The notes below the pieces were generated by a model. The model worked only from the letters and a program-made list of their open reading frames with translations, ran no database searches and was not told the DNA's origin. Shown one piece after another: positions 7,668-17,096 of a DNA stretch of 64,000 nucleotides; the first letter of the stretch is position 1; each line of letters starts with the position of its first letter. The translations under genes and the position numbers were made by a program. The stretch covers positions 62,001 through 126,000 of the forward strand of contig NZ_JADCKF010000009.1 in NCBI RefSeq assembly GCF_014982855.1, given 5' to 3'. This DNA is from Pseudoflavonifractor gallinarum. Its GTDB lineage: Bacteria > Bacillota > Clostridia > Oscillospirales > Oscillospiraceae.

Positions 7668-8123
7668 GTGGAGAAAAAGAAACTCAACACACGGGCACTG
7701 ATCCCGGTAGTCACTGCCATTGTGGCCATCGTGTTCATTGCAGTCGGCATGATCGACTTTGGATTTTGGGACGCGGGTCCCACCCCTGGATTTTTCCCCA
7801 TCATCATTGCGGTCGTCCTGCTGCTGGCCAGCATCGCCAGCTTTATCCAGGTGGCCCGGGATAAGGACGGGAAGGACGTTCAGTATAACCGTGCGGAGCT
7901 GATGGTCATTCTGGGCGCCGCCGGTATCATCATCGGCAGCATGGTGATCGGTCTGATCCTGAGCTGCCTGGTGTACCTGGTGCTGTGGCTCAAGCTGGTG
8001 GAGCATGCACCCTGGAAGCATGTGATCATCATTGAGGCCATTCTGGCCGCCATCATCATCGGCGTATTTGTGGTCTGGCTGCAGGTTCAGTTCCCCATGG
8101 GCCTGTTTGAGCTCTTCATGTAA
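7668..8123 (+). CDS. tctB: tripartite tricarboxylate transporter, small membrane subunit TctB
   Basis: 151 residues starting at GTG 7668 with GAGGAGAG upstream. Four hydrophobic segments are evident (about 9-28, 35-55, 80-110 and 120-145). WDAGPTPGFFPIIIAVVLL is the conserved Gly/Pro loop of the TctB family. Together with TctA and the substrate-binding TctC it makes a secondary, cation-coupled carboxylate importer. It is the first gene of the sigma-54-driven tctBAC operon. Confidence 0.85.
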   Translation: MEKKKLNTRALIPVVTAIVAIVFIAVGMIDFGFWDAGPTPGFFPIIIAVVLLLASIASFIQVARDKDGKDVQYNRAELMVILGAAGIIIGSMVIGLILSCLVYLVLWLKLVEHAPWKHVIIIEAILAAIIIGVFVVWLQVQFPMGLFELFM

Positions 8124-8139
8124 GGAGGTCTGAAAAAGT

Positions 8140-9669
8140 ATGGAAAACTTTGCAATGCTGTTTGCCGGATTTCAGACCGTTCTGGATCCCGTAAACATCG
8201 GCGCCTGTATGCTGGGCGCTATCCTGGGCCTGGTGGTCGGCGCCATGCCCGGTATCGGCAGCCTGGCCGGCGTGGCTCTGCTGCTCCCCCTCACCTATAA
8301 GTTCAATCCCACCACCGCGATCATCATGCTGGGCGCCCTCTATTACTCCAACATGTACGGCGGCTCCTTCAGCGCCATCCTGCTGAACATCCCCGGCGAT
8401 ACCCCCGCAATTACGACTGCCCTGGACGGCTACCCCATGGCCAAGAAGGGCCGTCCCGGCCAGGCTCTGGTGGCCGCCAACCTCTCCAGCTTCATCGGCG
8501 GCACCATCGGTATCCTGATCCTGACCATTACCGCCTCCGGTCTTGCCCAGGTGGGACTGATGTTCGGCTATGCCGAGATGACCGTGGTGCTGCTCATCGC
8601 CATGACCAGCATCAGCTGGCTCATCGGTGAGAACCCCATTAAGGGCATCGTCATCACCATGCTGGGCATTCTGGTGGCCAGCATCGGTATGGACACCCTC
8701 TCCGGCGTGCCCCGCTACGACTTCGGCAACATCTACCTGCTGGGCGGCATTACCTTTACTCCCTTTGTCATCGGCTGCGTAGGCTTTGCCCAGGTTATCA
8801 AGCTGGTCAATGAGCGCAAGGCTGACGAGGAAAAGCGTCATAGTGAGGAGCAGAAGGTGAAGCTCTCCATCCGTGGCAGCCTCCTCAAGGGCCACGATTT
8901 CCGCCGCATCCTGCCCCCCATCCTCCGTTCCGGTGTGCTGGGTACCTTTGTGGGCGTTCTGCCCGGCTCCGGTGCCACCACCGGCTCCATGGTGGGCTAT
9001 GCCATGCAGAAGAAGTTTAAGAGCGAGGAGCCCATGGGCACCGGTGCCATTGAGGGTATCGCCGCCTCTGAGGCCGGCAACAACGCCGCTGCCGCCGGCG
9101 CCTTTGCTCCCCTGCTGGCCCTGGGCATCCCCGGTTCCGGCACCGGCGCCGTTCTGCTGGGCGGCCTGATGATGTGGGGCCTGAATCCCGGCCCCCTGCT
9201 CTTCGATACCAACCCTGAGTTCTGCTGGAGCCTGATCTCCTCCCTGTATCTGGCCAACGTGTTCACCCTGCTGGTGGCCATCCTGATCATCCCTGTGCTC
9301 ATCAACATCTTGAGCGTGCCTGTCAAGTACATGATCCCCATCATCACCTGCGTGTGCATCGTGGGCGCTTACAGCACCTCTTACTCCATGTACGGCGTGG
9401 TCATCATGTTTATCTCCGGTATCATCGGTTACCTGCTGGAGAAGAATGGCTTCCCCACCGCCCCCATGCTGCTGGCCTTTGTTCTGGCCCCCATGCTGGA
9501 GGAGAACATGCGCAAGGCCTTTATCGCCTCTCAGGGCAAACTGGGTATCTTTGTCAACAGCCCCCTGAAGCTGGTCCTGCTGGCCATCTTCCTGGTGCTG
9601 GTTCTGACTCCCGTGGTCAAGAGCATCCTGCGCAAGGTCAAGGGCAGCAACACCAAGGCTGCGGTCTGA
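8140..9669 (+). CDS. tctA: tripartite tricarboxylate transporter, large permease subunit TctA
   Basis: 509 residues with about a dozen membrane segments. Family signatures are visible: GLVVGAMPGIGSLAGVALLL near the N-terminus, YYSNMYGGSFSAILLNIPGD, and the second repeat GVLPGSGATTGSMVGYAMQ with ALGIPGSGTGAVLLGG. These Gly/Pro-rich loops form the substrate path of TctA permeases. AAGGAGG lies 11 bases before the ATG, and tctB ends 16 bases upstream. The permease does not reveal the substrate, which could be citrate, tartrate, propionate-related acids or another carboxylate. Confidence 0.93.
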   Translation: MENFAMLFAGFQTVLDPVNIGACMLGAILGLVVGAMPGIGSLAGVALLLPLTYKFNPTTAIIMLGALYYSNMYGGSFSAILLNIPGDTPAITTALDGYPMAKKGRPGQALVAANLSSFIGGTIGILILTITASGLAQVGLMFGYAEMTVVLLIAMTSISWLIGENPIKGIVITMLGILVASIGMDTLSGVPRYDFGNIYLLGGITFTPFVIGCVGFAQVIKLVNERKADEEKRHSEEQKVKLSIRGSLLKGHDFRRILPPILRSGVLGTFVGVLPGSGATTGSMVGYAMQKKFKSEEPMGTGAIEGIAASEAGNNAAAAGAFAPLLALGIPGSGTGAVLLGGLMMWGLNPGPLLFDTNPEFCWSLISSLYLANVFTLLVAILIIPVLINILSVPVKYMIPIITCVCIVGAYSTSYSMYGVVIMFISGIIGYLLEKNGFPTAPMLLAFVLAPMLEENMRKAFIASQGKLGIFVNSPLKLVLLAIFLVLVLTPVVKSILRKVKGSNTKAAV

Positions 9670-9722
9670 TATTCTCTGGACGTATCCTATATCTATAAGA
9701 ATTCATAAGGAGAAGATGAATC

Positions 9723-10748
9723 ATGAATATGAAGAAGAAACTGCTCTCCCTGTCTCTGGCGGCCATGATGACCGTCTCTCTGGCGGCCTGCGGCGGTGCC
9801 TCCGACATCAATGAAAACGGCGAGTTTAACCCCACCAAAAATATTACCTGGATCTGCACCTCTTCCGCGGGCGGCGGCTCTGACCTCTTTACCCGCAAGC
9901 TCAGTGAGATTATGACCAACGAGAAGTTGGTCAATGACCAGACCATCGTGGTCTCCAATGAGACCGACGGCGCCGGTGAGGTGGGCCGCAACAAGATCGC
10001 CACCATGAAGAGCGGCGCGGACTACAATCTGCTGACCTTCAACTCCGGCGACCTGATGCCCATGGTGGACAACACCAAGAACCGCGCGGAGAACTTCCGG
10101 ATCCTGGCCATCATGGCGGTGGATAAGCAGCTGCTCTTCACCAGCGAGACTGCGGCCGAGCACAAGACCGACTATGCCAAGGCTGGCGGCGATCTGACCG
10201 ACTTTGGCGCTGCCATTGAGGCCGCCAAGAACGGCACCTATGTGGTCATCGGCGGATCCAAGGGCGACGATATCGCCACCTACAACGCCCTCCTGGAGGA
10301 GCTGGGCCTGACCCAGGATCAGATGGGCTACATCACCTATGACTCCACCGGCGACGCCATCACCGCTGCTCTGGGCGGCAACCTGGACTTCGTCATCTCC
10401 AAGCCCGCCGCCGCCTCCCAGTATGTGGAGTCCGGCGACCTGACCCCCACCCTGGCCCTGTCCACCGAGCGCTTCACCGGCAATCTGGCCGACGCCCCCA
10501 CCCTCTCTGAGATCGGCGACTATGAGAACGTGGAGAAGCCCGTGTGGCGCGGCGTGGCTGCCCCTGCTGCTATGAGCGATGAGGCAGCGACCTACTGGAG
10601 CAACGTTCTGGGCCAGTGCGCCGAGAGCGAGGCCTGGAAGGAGTACCTGGAGCTCAACCAGCTCATCGACGAGTATAAGGCCACCGAGGAGGCCACCCAG
10701 TATGTGGCTGACTTCCAGGCTGACTACCTGGCTTCCAAGGAAGGTTGA
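9723..10748 (+). CDS. tctC: tripartite tricarboxylate transporter substrate-binding lipoprotein TctC
   Basis: 341 residues. The signal MNMKKKLLSLSLAAMMTVSL ends in a lipobox with Cys near 23 (AACGG). The mature protein has NITWICTSSAGGGSDLFTR, the ligand-binding start of Bug/TctC receptors, and VVIGGSKGDDIATYNALLEE with GNLDFVISKP typical of the family. It captures the carboxylate outside the cell and hands it to TctAB. AAGGAG precedes the ATG. It is the last gene of the operon before a terminator-like hairpin. Confidence 0.9.
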   Translation: MNMKKKLLSLSLAAMMTVSLAACGGASDINENGEFNPTKNITWICTSSAGGGSDLFTRKLSEIMTNEKLVNDQTIVVSNETDGAGEVGRNKIATMKSGADYNLLTFNSGDLMPMVDNTKNRAENFRILAIMAVDKQLLFTSETAAEHKTDYAKAGGDLTDFGAAIEAAKNGTYVVIGGSKGDDIATYNALLEELGLTQDQMGYITYDSTGDAITAALGGNLDFVISKPAAASQYVESGDLTPTLALSTERFTGNLADAPTLSEIGDYENVEKPVWRGVAAPAAMSDEAATYWSNVLGQCAESEAWKEYLELNQLIDEYKATEEATQYVADFQADYLASKEG

Positions 10749-10773
10749 GCCGAAGGCTAAAATATAGTATCAT

Positions 10774-10816
10774 GGGAGCGGACCTGCGAGATCAGAGGGT
10801 TCGCTCCCTATTTTCT
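10774..10816 (+). terminator. terminator after tctC
   Basis: GGGAGCG (10774-10780) pairs with CGCTCCC (10802-10808) across a 21-base loop and is followed by TATTTTCTG. The stem is modest, so some read-through into the activator gene is possible. Confidence 0.55.
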
Positions 10817-10875
10817 GTGAGTGCCCCGGCCGGTGGACCGGGGGGAATCAAAACGGATGGGAAAGGAGAGGTCTG

Positions 10876-12786
10876 ATGGTCAATGTCATCGTATTTGTCC
10901 CTGCGCCGGAGATGCTCAAGCCGGTGGAACGCCTGGTGGAACGGATGCAGAGCGATGAGGTCCACATTGACGCCGTCCATTGCTTCGGCACGCCGGAGAT
11001 CCTGCACCATCTGGAGCGCTATGACGTCATTGTAGCCCGAGGGATCACCTATGGAAAGGTCCAGGAACTCTATCCGGAAAAGCATGTGACCCACCTCAGC
11101 TTTGACGGGATGGATATCATGGGCGCGCTGCTCCAATGCCGGGAGGACTTTCACCCGAACCGGATCGGACTGTGCCTCAAACGGGAAGAGGTACAGAGTA
11201 TTCTGGGCGGTTTGGAGGAATTGTGCCGGGCAAAGATCCGCATCTATGAGGTGACGGATGAGCAGAGTGCCATTCAGGCGGTGGACGCCTGTCAGAGCGA
11301 CGGGATGGACGCCGTGGTCTGCGGCGGCACCGTCGGGCACATCTGCCAGGGCAGAGGGATGCCATATACCTATATCCACATTCGCTCCGAGACGCTGGAA
11401 CATGCTCTGGTGGAGGCCAAGAATACGGCGATCAGCATCAATACAGAGCGGACCAAGAGCAATATCATCCGTATGATCCTGGATGGGAATGAGGACGCTG
11501 TGCTGGCCGTGGATGAGTCCGGCCGTATTCTGGAGGCCAATGACCAGGCCTACCAGCTCTACCATCTGGCCTTCGTGGCGGACTGGAAGGGACGGCGGGT
11601 GAGCGATATCCACCCGGACCTCACCTTTATTGGAAACCGGGAAAATCCCTGCCGGGACGGCGATGAGAATTTCCTCAATCTGTACGGGCAGCGCTTTCTC
11701 GTCAAATACAAGCTCATTTCCGGCGAGACCTCCGGTCTTGGAACGCTGATCACCACCCAGGCAGCGGATAAGATCTTGCAGGAAGAGCGCAAGATCCGCC
11801 GGGGCCTGCTCCAGAAGGGGCTGAGCGCCAAGTACTCCTTCCGGGACATCATCGCAGTCAGTCCCGCCATGCAGCACAAGGTGGAGATGGCAAAAAAATT
11901 CAGCCAGGCCCCATCCAACGTGCTGATCACCGGGGAGACCGGCACCGGAAAGGAGCTCTTTGCCCACAGCATCCATGCCGCCAGCAGCCGGGCGGGCCAG
12001 CCCTTTGTGGCGGTCAACTGCGCCACCCTGCCCGAGACCTTGCTGGAGAGCGAGTTGTTCGGCTATGAGCCGGGGGCCTTCTCCGGGGCGTCCCGGGAGG
12101 GAAAGACGGGCCTCTTTGAGCTGGCCCACCACGGGACCATTTTCCTGGATGAGATCGGGGAGATCCCCGTCACCCTCCAGGCCAAACTCCTGCGTGTGCT
12201 CCAGGAGCGGGAGATCCGTCGTGTGGGAAGTACGGCGGTCATCCCGGTGGATGTGCGGGTCATTGCCGCGACCAATGTCAATATCCAGAGCCAGATCGCC
12301 CAGGGGAAGTTCCGCAGTGACCTGCTGCACCGGCTCAACACCCTGGAGATCTATATTCCGCCCCTGCGGGAGCGGCCGGACGATATTTTGCCTCTGGTAG
12401 AGAGCCAGATCCGTGTGCTGGCGGCCGAGCAGGGAAAAAGTCCGCCTCTGCTGACGCCGCAGGCCCGGGACCTGCTGCGCCGCTACGCCTGGCCGGGCAA
12501 TGTGCGGGAGCTGCGCAATGTCTGTGAGCGGCTGGTGGTGCTCAGCAGCGCCCAGGCGGTGGATGAGGAGGCCCTGCGGGATCTTCACCTCTTTTTCCCG
12601 GAGCGGGAGAGTCCGCGGACGGTGGAAGTGGAGCGGCCCATGCAGGAACCCATCACCTTCCAGATTCCGGTCACCATGAAGAAAAAGGACCTGGCCAAGG
12701 AGTTGGGGATCAGCCGTACTACCCTCTGGCGTATGACCAAGCGGCAGGAAGCCCTTCGAAAGCAGCAGGAGGAAAAGACACCCTGA
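10876..12786 (+). CDS. sigma-54-dependent transcriptional activator with PrpR-type N-terminal sensor
   Basis: 636 residues. Residues about 1-190 form a PrpR_N-type sensory region ([13 protein letters not shown], then [14 protein letters not shown]), about 200-300 a PAS domain ([20 protein letters not shown]), and about 325-560 the AAA+ core with Walker A GETGTGKE at 353, loop GAFSGA at 400, Walker B FLDEIGE near 424-430 and [13 protein letters not shown] Fis-type helix-turn-helix follows ([15 protein letters not shown], from 606). It should bind enhancer DNA and remodel sigma-54 RNA polymerase at the tct promoter. The sigma-54-contacting loop is GAFSGA rather than GAFTGA. It is separated from tctC by a hairpin and has its own AAAGGAGAGG site. 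Confidence 0.9.
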   Translation: MVNVIVFVPAPEMLKPVERLVERMQSDEVHIDAVHCFGTPEILHHLERYDVIVARGITYGKVQELYPEKHVTHLSFDGMDIMGALLQCREDFHPNRIGLCLKREEVQSILGGLEELCRAKIRIYEVTDEQSAIQAVDACQSDGMDAVVCGGTVGHICQGRGMPYTYIHIRSETLEHALVEAKNTAISINTERTKSNIIRMILDGNEDAVLAVDESGRILEANDQAYQLYHLAFVADWKGRRVSDIHPDLTFIGNRENPCRDGDENFLNLYGQRFLVKYKLISGETSGLGTLITTQAADKILQEERKIRRGLLQKGLSAKYSFRDIIAVSPAMQHKVEMAKKFSQAPSNVLITGETGTGKELFAHSIHAASSRAGQPFVAVNCATLPETLLESELFGYEPGAFSGASREGKTGLFELAHHGTIFLDEIGEIPVTLQAKLLRVLQEREIRRVGSTAVIPVDVRVIAATNVNIQSQIAQGKFRSDLLHRLNTLEIYIPPLRERPDDILPLVESQIRVLAAEQGKSPPLLTPQARDLLRRYAWPGNVRELRNVCERLVVLSSAQAVDEEALRDLHLFFPERESPRTVEVERPMQEPITFQIPVTMKKKDLAKELGISRTTLWRMTKRQEALRKQQEEKTP

Positions 12787-12826
12787 GCCCTCCGGCGGCA
12801 TACCCTGAGGAAGGAGGGGATGCCAT

Positions 12827-13411
12827 ATGCCGTCACAGAGACCGCCCGGATGCTGCCTGTGCTGTGTCCCGGGCCCGCCGGGTCCACAGGGGCCAGCAGG
12901 CCCGCCGGGTCCACAGGGGCCAGCAGGTCCGCCGGGTCCAACCGGCCCGACCGGCCCCATCGGGGCAACCGGACCAGCTGGCGCTGCCGGCCCCACCGGC
13001 CCTCAGGGGTTGTCTGCTTTTACGGACTATGCCCAGTTCTTGGTCAACCAGGGCAGCTACAGCGATGGGACCTATGTGCGCTTCCATGATTTTTTGCCTG
13101 GTCAAGGCACCTTTACACTCCAGAACGGAGATACTGTGCTGACTCAGCCCCGGCGGATTGCCTACTGCGCCTGTCATCTGGTGGCGCAGCTGCCGGCCGG
13201 GGGAAGCTGTGCGGTGATTCCGGTGACCGGTCTGGCGGAGGAGGATATGCTGCGTGCCGTGATACATGCTGCGGATGAGCAGCCGCTGTCCATGGGAACA
13301 CAGTTTCTCTTTGTGGTGCCGGTCCAGACCGGAATGCGGTTTCTGGTCCGCAGCAGCGGGCCCGTGACCCTGGATGGCGCACTTTCTCTTTTTTCGGTCA
13401 CAGAGTACTGA
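12827..13411 (+). CDS. collagen-like repeat surface protein, BclA-like C-terminal domain
   Basis: 194 residues. A short cysteine-rich start (PGCCLCC) runs into about 15 Gly-X-Y triplets, mostly GPP, GPQ, GPA and GPT (about 15-60), which would form a collagen-type triple helix. The rest, from [15 protein letters not shown] to the end, is a beta-rich domain resembling the trimeric globular ends of BclA-like exosporium proteins. Such proteins coat spores or cells in Firmicutes. There is no signal peptide, consistent with spore-surface assembly from the mother cell (inference). AAGGAGGGG precedes the ATG. Confidence 0.75.
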   Translation: MPSQRPPGCCLCCVPGPPGPQGPAGPPGPQGPAGPPGPTGPTGPIGATGPAGAAGPTGPQGLSAFTDYAQFLVNQGSYSDGTYVRFHDFLPGQGTFTLQNGDTVLTQPRRIAYCACHLVAQLPAGGSCAVIPVTGLAEEDMLRAVIHAADEQPLSMGTQFLFVVPVQTGMRFLVRSSGPVTLDGALSLFSVTEY

Positions 13412-13442
13412 AAATCCCCCGGAGGTATCCTCCGGGGGATTT
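13412..13442. terminator. terminator between collagen-like gene and DUF3343
   Basis: 14-bp perfect arms (13412-13425 and 13429-13442, AAATCCCCCGGAGG) form a very stable hairpin directly after the stop codon. The A and T ends allow function in both directions. Confidence 0.8.
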
Positions 13443-13456
13443 CAAATGAACATACG

Positions 13457-13720
13457 TTATCCAAACAGGGGCTGTGCGGTAAGCGTGGGGCCGTGCCCGC
13501 TTATGCCATAAAAGGCGTACTCATCTGCCCGCAGCTCTGAATGGGAGAGGAGCGAGCGGGCTTCGTCGGCCGCGTCAGGGGCGAGACGGACGGCAATGCC
13601 GCAGCTGGCCGAAATCTCCCGCAGGACCGGCATGGTCTGAAAGGAAAGGTGGCCTTTCAGGGCCCGCTGGGCCTGGATGGCCCCGCTGGAGGAAGAGAAG
13701 GTAATCAGACAGTAATCCAT
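13457..13720 (-). CDS. DUF3343 domain protein (putative Se/S carrier-like)
   Basis: 87 residues. CLITFSSSSGAIQAQRALKG at the start and a central ISASCGIAVRL fit DUF3343, a small family often found beside yedF and selenium-trait genes and proposed to carry selenium or sulfur on its conserved cysteine. The last part, GHGPTLTAQPLFG, lacks motifs. It is three bases downstream of yedF on the same strand, so it is in the same operon. The function is suggested by association only. Confidence 0.65.
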   Translation of the reverse strand: MDYCLITFSSSSGAIQAQRALKGHLSFQTMPVLREISASCGIAVRLAPDAADEARSLLSHSELRADEYAFYGISGHGPTLTAQPLFG

Positions 13721-13723
13721 GAC

Positions 13724-14323
13724 TTAGAGAGAGATCACCTTGCCCGCTTCCTGCATACGGGTGAGAATGTCATACATATTGCTGACGGTACCGGCGGCGA
13801 GCTGATCGGCGATCCCGTAGAAGTTCAGGCAGGTACCGCAGACCAGTACCTCCACGCCGCGGTCAAGCAGGGTCTGGAGGTGCTGGGCCACCTGCTCATC
13901 CCCGGCGGGCAGTTTTACGCCGGCGTTCATGAACAGGATGGAGCGGGGGAGATCGTCGGACTGGGCCAGCGTATAGAAAAACATCCGCATGAGATTGGTG
14001 CCGAGCTCCCGGTCACCGTCGCCAATGATGTCCCGGCCCACAAAGATGGCGTAGCCGGCAGAGGGAGCGGGCGCGCAGACCGGCTCCTCCGCAGAGGCAA
14101 CAGGCAGGGAACCATTTTTCAAAAAGGACAGGCAGTAAGCCCCGTCCTTTTCCTCCACCGAGGCGTCAAAACCCTGGTTCGCGGCAAGACGCTGGAGGTT
14201 TCCAACGGCAGTGGTATTGTCCACCAGAACGGTGAACTGACTCTCGCCCGCGGAGATGGCCTCCTTGGCCATGAGCACCGGCATGGGACAGGCCTTTCCC
14301 TTGGCGTCAATGATACGAGACAT
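13724..14323 (-). CDS. yedF: selenium-metabolism sulfurtransferase-like protein YedF
   Basis: 199 residues from ATG 14323, with AAGGAG 8 bases upstream. The N-terminal TusA/SirA-like domain has DAKGKACPMPVLMAKEAI with the conserved CPxP cysteine at about 11-14. After a linker, a DsrE/DsrF-like domain runs from AIFVGRDIIGDGDRELG to EVLVCGTCLNFYGI, with a second conserved cysteine pair. This two-domain form is called YedF, or sulfurtransferase-like selenium metabolism protein, and occurs in selenium-using bacteria. It fits the UGA-containing grdA at 38.5 kb. It has a consensus promoter at 14363-14391. Confidence 0.85.
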   Translation of the reverse strand: MSRIIDAKGKACPMPVLMAKEAISAGESQFTVLVDNTTAVGNLQRLAANQGFDASVEEKDGAYCLSFLKNGSLPVASAEEPVCAPAPSAGYAIFVGRDIIGDGDRELGTNLMRMFFYTLAQSDDLPRSILFMNAGVKLPAGDEQVAQHLQTLLDRGVEVLVCGTCLNFYGIADQLAAGTVSNMYDILTRMQEAGKVISL

Positions 14324-14362
14324 AGTAAAATCTCCTTCAAATGGTTTCTTTTTGTGAAAAAT

Positions 14363-14391
14363 ATTATAGATTTGAAGCGGGAAACTGTCAA
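14363..14391 (-). promoter_or_regulatory. consensus sigma-A promoter of yedF-DUF3343
   Basis: On the minus strand TTGACA (14391-14386), a 17-base spacer and TATAAT (14368-14363) match both consensus boxes exactly. The start codon is about 40 bases downstream. Confidence 0.85.
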
Positions 14392-14579
14392 CTGGAGTGG
14401 AACGGCAGGGGGAGAAGAAAGCGGTTTTCTTCCGGAAAAACCGGACTGGAGAGGAGCACTTTCCGCGAAAATAGAGGGATATGATCCCTTTATAAAAAAA
14501 ATCAATATTAGCTTGCGTCTTTATTGAATAAATGGCGTGAAATGGACACTGGAAACTGTTGTGTCGGATACGAAACTTC

Positions 14580-14608
14580 TTGACAGGGGAAGCGCTTGGT
14601 TCTAAAAT
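14580..14608 (+). promoter_or_regulatory. sigma-A promoter of rny
   Basis: TTGACA (14580-14585), a 17-base spacer and TAAAAT (14603-14608) lie about 135 bases before the rny start. The 420-base gap 14324-14743 contains this promoter and the divergent yedF promoter, but no gene. Confidence 0.75.
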
Positions 14609-14743
14609 AGATTCGGTGTAATATTTTGAAAAACAAGAGGGGAAGTTTTTCGAATTTTGTGTGGATTGGCCAAAGGAAACCGATTCCACAGACATCATAA
14701 CAACAAAAATTACAAATAAACTATATGGAGGTGTGTTCAAACC

Positions 14744-16291
14744 TTGATGCAGACAATCATTGCCTGTGTGATCACAGCCGTGGTCGCACTTGCCATAGGA
14801 ATCCCCGCCGGCATTCAGTGGCGGAAAAACGTGGCCGAGAAGGAGATCTCCAGCGCGGAAGAGGAAGCCAAGCGCATTATCAACGAGGCCATTAAAGGCG
14901 CGGAAGCGAAAAAGCGCGAGGCCCTGGTGGAAGCCAAGGAGGAGATCCTGCAGGCCCGCAACGAGTACGAGCGCGAAGTAAAGGAGCGCCGTGCCGACCT
15001 GCAGAAGCAGGAGCGCCGGCTCCAGCAGAAGGAAGAGAACCTGGACCGCAAGACCGAAAATATGGAGAAGAAGGAAGAAAACCTTCAGAACAAGCTGACC
15101 GAGCTGGAGAATGCCCGGGAAGAGGTGGCTGTGGTCAAAAAGACCCAGATGGAAGTTCTGGAGCGGATCTCCGGCTTTACCGCGGAGGAGGCCAAGGCTT
15201 ACCTCATCCATCAGATCGAGGATGATGTGACCCACGAGGCCGCCATGAAGGTCAAGGAGATCGAGACCCGCTATAAGGAAGAGGCCGACACCAAGGCCAA
15301 GGAGATCCTCTCGCTGGCGATTCAGCGCTGTGCGGCTGACCATGTGGCCGAGGCCACCGTCTCTGTGGTTCCCCTGCCCAATGATGAGATGAAGGGCCGC
15401 ATCATCGGCCGTGAGGGCCGCAACATCCGCACGCTGGAGACCCTGACCGGTGTGGACCTGATCATCGACGATACCCCCGAGGCCATCACGGTCTCCTGCT
15501 TTGACCCGGTCCGCCGGGAGATCGCCCGCATCGCCCTGGAGAAGCTGATCCAGGACGGCCGGATCCATCCCGCCCGCATCGAGGAGATGGTGGAGAAGGC
15601 CAAGCGCGAGGTGGACGCCACCATCAAGGCCGAGGGCGAGCGCGCCGTGTTCGAGACCAATGTGCACGGCCTGCACCCCGAGCTCATCAAGCTCCTGGGC
15701 CGCATGAAGTACCGCACCAGCTACGGCCAGAACGTGCTCAACCACTCCATCGAGGTGGCGCATCTCTCCGGCCTGCTGGCTGCCGAGATCGGCGCCAATG
15801 TGGCGGAAGCCAAGCGCGCCGGCCTGCTGCATGATCTGGGCAAGTCCATCGACCACGAGGTGGAGGGCTCCCATGTCCAGATCGGCGTGGAGCTGGCCCG
15901 GAAGTACCGGGAGAATGAAAACGTGGTCCACGCCATTGAGGCGCACCACAACGATGTGGAGCCCCGGACCATCGTGGCCTGCCTGGTGCAGGCGGCCGAC
16001 GCCATCTCCGCGGCCCGTCCCGGCGCCCGGAGAGAGAACCTGGAAAACTACATCAAGCGTCTGGAGAAGCTGGAGGAGGTCACCTCTTCCTTCCCCGGGG
16101 TGGAGAAGTCCTTTGCCATCCAGGCCGGACGTGAGGTGCGCATCATGGTCAAGCCGGATCAGGTGTCTGAGGATCAGATGGTTCTCCTGGCCCGGGACAT
16201 TGCCAAGAAGATCGAGGACGAGCTGGAATATCCCGGACAGATTAAGGTTAACATGATCCGGGAGACCAAAGTCGTCGAGTATGCCAAATAA
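14744..16291 (+). CDS. rny: ribonuclease Y
   Basis: 515 residues, the usual length. A single N-terminal membrane helix (about 2-22) is followed by a long charged coiled coil (about 30-170), a KH domain ([20 protein letters not shown] near 218-237) and an HD domain ([15 protein letters not shown] near 363). This membrane-anchored endonuclease starts mRNA decay in Firmicutes. TGGAGGTG at 14726-14732 fits the TTG at 14744 best; the adjacent ATG at 14747 is the alternative. Confidence 0.95.
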   Translation: MMQTIIACVITAVVALAIGIPAGIQWRKNVAEKEISSAEEEAKRIINEAIKGAEAKKREALVEAKEEILQARNEYEREVKERRADLQKQERRLQQKEENLDRKTENMEKKEENLQNKLTELENAREEVAVVKKTQMEVLERISGFTAEEAKAYLIHQIEDDVTHEAAMKVKEIETRYKEEADTKAKEILSLAIQRCAADHVAEATVSVVPLPNDEMKGRIIGREGRNIRTLETLTGVDLIIDDTPEAITVSCFDPVRREIARIALEKLIQDGRIHPARIEEMVEKAKREVDATIKAEGERAVFETNVHGLHPELIKLLGRMKYRTSYGQNVLNHSIEVAHLSGLLAAEIGANVAEAKRAGLLHDLGKSIDHEVEGSHVQIGVELARKYRENENVVHAIEAHHNDVEPRTIVACLVQAADAISAARPGARRENLENYIKRLEKLEEVTSSFPGVEKSFAIQAGREVRIMVKPDQVSEDQMVLLARDIAKKIEDELEYPGQIKVNMIRETKVVEYAK

Positions 16292-16324
16292 GCCGCGGCG
16301 GACAGTCGCTGCGGGACACCAGGC

Positions 16325-16355
16325 GGAGGCCCCGGCGGTAAACGCCGGGGCCTCC
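16325..16355. terminator. strong GC-rich hairpin between rny and lepB
   Basis: 13-bp perfect arms (16325-16337 and 16343-16355) enclose a GTAAA loop. No U-run follows, so it may stabilise the 3' end of the rny message or attenuate rather than terminate fully. Confidence 0.5.
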
Positions 16356-16377
16356 CCGCGCAGAAGGAGAAAATACT

Positions 16378-16956
16378 ATGGCAGACACACAGGCAGTCAA
16401 GAAGGAGAATGAGCCGGAGGAGCAGGCGACCCTGGGGCAGAGTCTGTACAGCTGGCTTCAGGCAGTGGCGCCTGTCATCATCGGGATCGTGCTGGTCTTC
16501 ACCTTTGTGGGACGGCTGACCCCCGTGGACGGACCGTCCATGGAACCGACCCTGTGGCATGGGGATATGATGGTCGTGCGTAGTCTGGGGTATACCCCCA
16601 AGCAGGGGGATGTGGTGGTCCTCACCAAGCCCTTTGAGAATATCACCGGGCCCATTGTCAAGCGTGTCATTGCCGTGGGCGGACAGACGGTGGAGATCGA
16701 CTATGCGGCCAATACGATCTATGTGGATGGCGAGGAGATCCCCCAGGACTATATTCTGGAGCCCATGGAGCAGAAATCCTGGCAGACCATCTCCACCATT
16801 ACGGTGCCGGAGGGAGAGGTCTTTGTGATGGGAGATAACCGCAATGTCTCCAATGACAGCCGAAATCCCGATCTGGGTACGGTGGATACCCGCTATATCC
16901 TGGGAAAGGCGGAGCTGGTCCTCTTCCCCTTTGGAGATCTGGGACTGATTCGCTGA
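16378..16956 (+). CDS. lepB: signal peptidase I
   Basis: 192 residues. A short acidic cytoplasmic N-terminus leads into one membrane helix (about 28-46). The catalytic serine is in PSMEPTL (Ser54) and the general-base lysine in VKRVIAVGG (Lys95). MGDNRNVSNDSR is the conserved box E. It cleaves signal peptides outside the membrane. A paralogue of nearly identical architecture is at 35448. AGAAGGAG precedes the ATG, and a strong terminator follows. Confidence 0.93.
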   Translation: MADTQAVKKENEPEEQATLGQSLYSWLQAVAPVIIGIVLVFTFVGRLTPVDGPSMEPTLWHGDMMVVRSLGYTPKQGDVVVLTKPFENITGPIVKRVIAVGGQTVEIDYAANTIYVDGEEIPQDYILEPMEQKSWQTISTITVPEGEVFVMGDNRNVSNDSRNPDLGTVDTRYILGKAELVLFPFGDLGLIR

Positions 16957-16988
16957 GCCACAGAATCATTCATCCATAAAAGCGGCAG

Positions 16989-17030
16989 AGCGTCCCCGGA
17001 GCCATCGGCTCCGGGGACGCTTTCTTTTCC
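16989..17030 (+). terminator. terminator after lepB
   Basis: 15-bp arms (16989-17003 and 17007-17021, AGCGTCCCCGGAGCC) with an ATC loop are followed by TTCTTTTCC. Confidence 0.85.
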
Positions 17031-17044
17031 GATCCGGGACGATG

Positions 17045-17073
17045 TTGCCAGTTTTCGTGCCATCCGCTATAAT
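17045..17073 (+). promoter_or_regulatory. sigma-A promoter of the hybrid histidine kinase gene
   Basis: TTGCCA (17045-17050), a 17-base spacer and TATAAT (17068-17073) sit just before the kinase gene, so transcription would begin near 17080. Confidence 0.7.
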
Positions 17074-17096
17074 AAAAACATATTTGTTCCACGCAA

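Noticed and set aside
12827-13020. Repeat region as a CRISPR or VNTR array
   Set aside because: The GC-rich 9-base periodicity is coding for Gly-X-Y triplets in frame, with no spacers.
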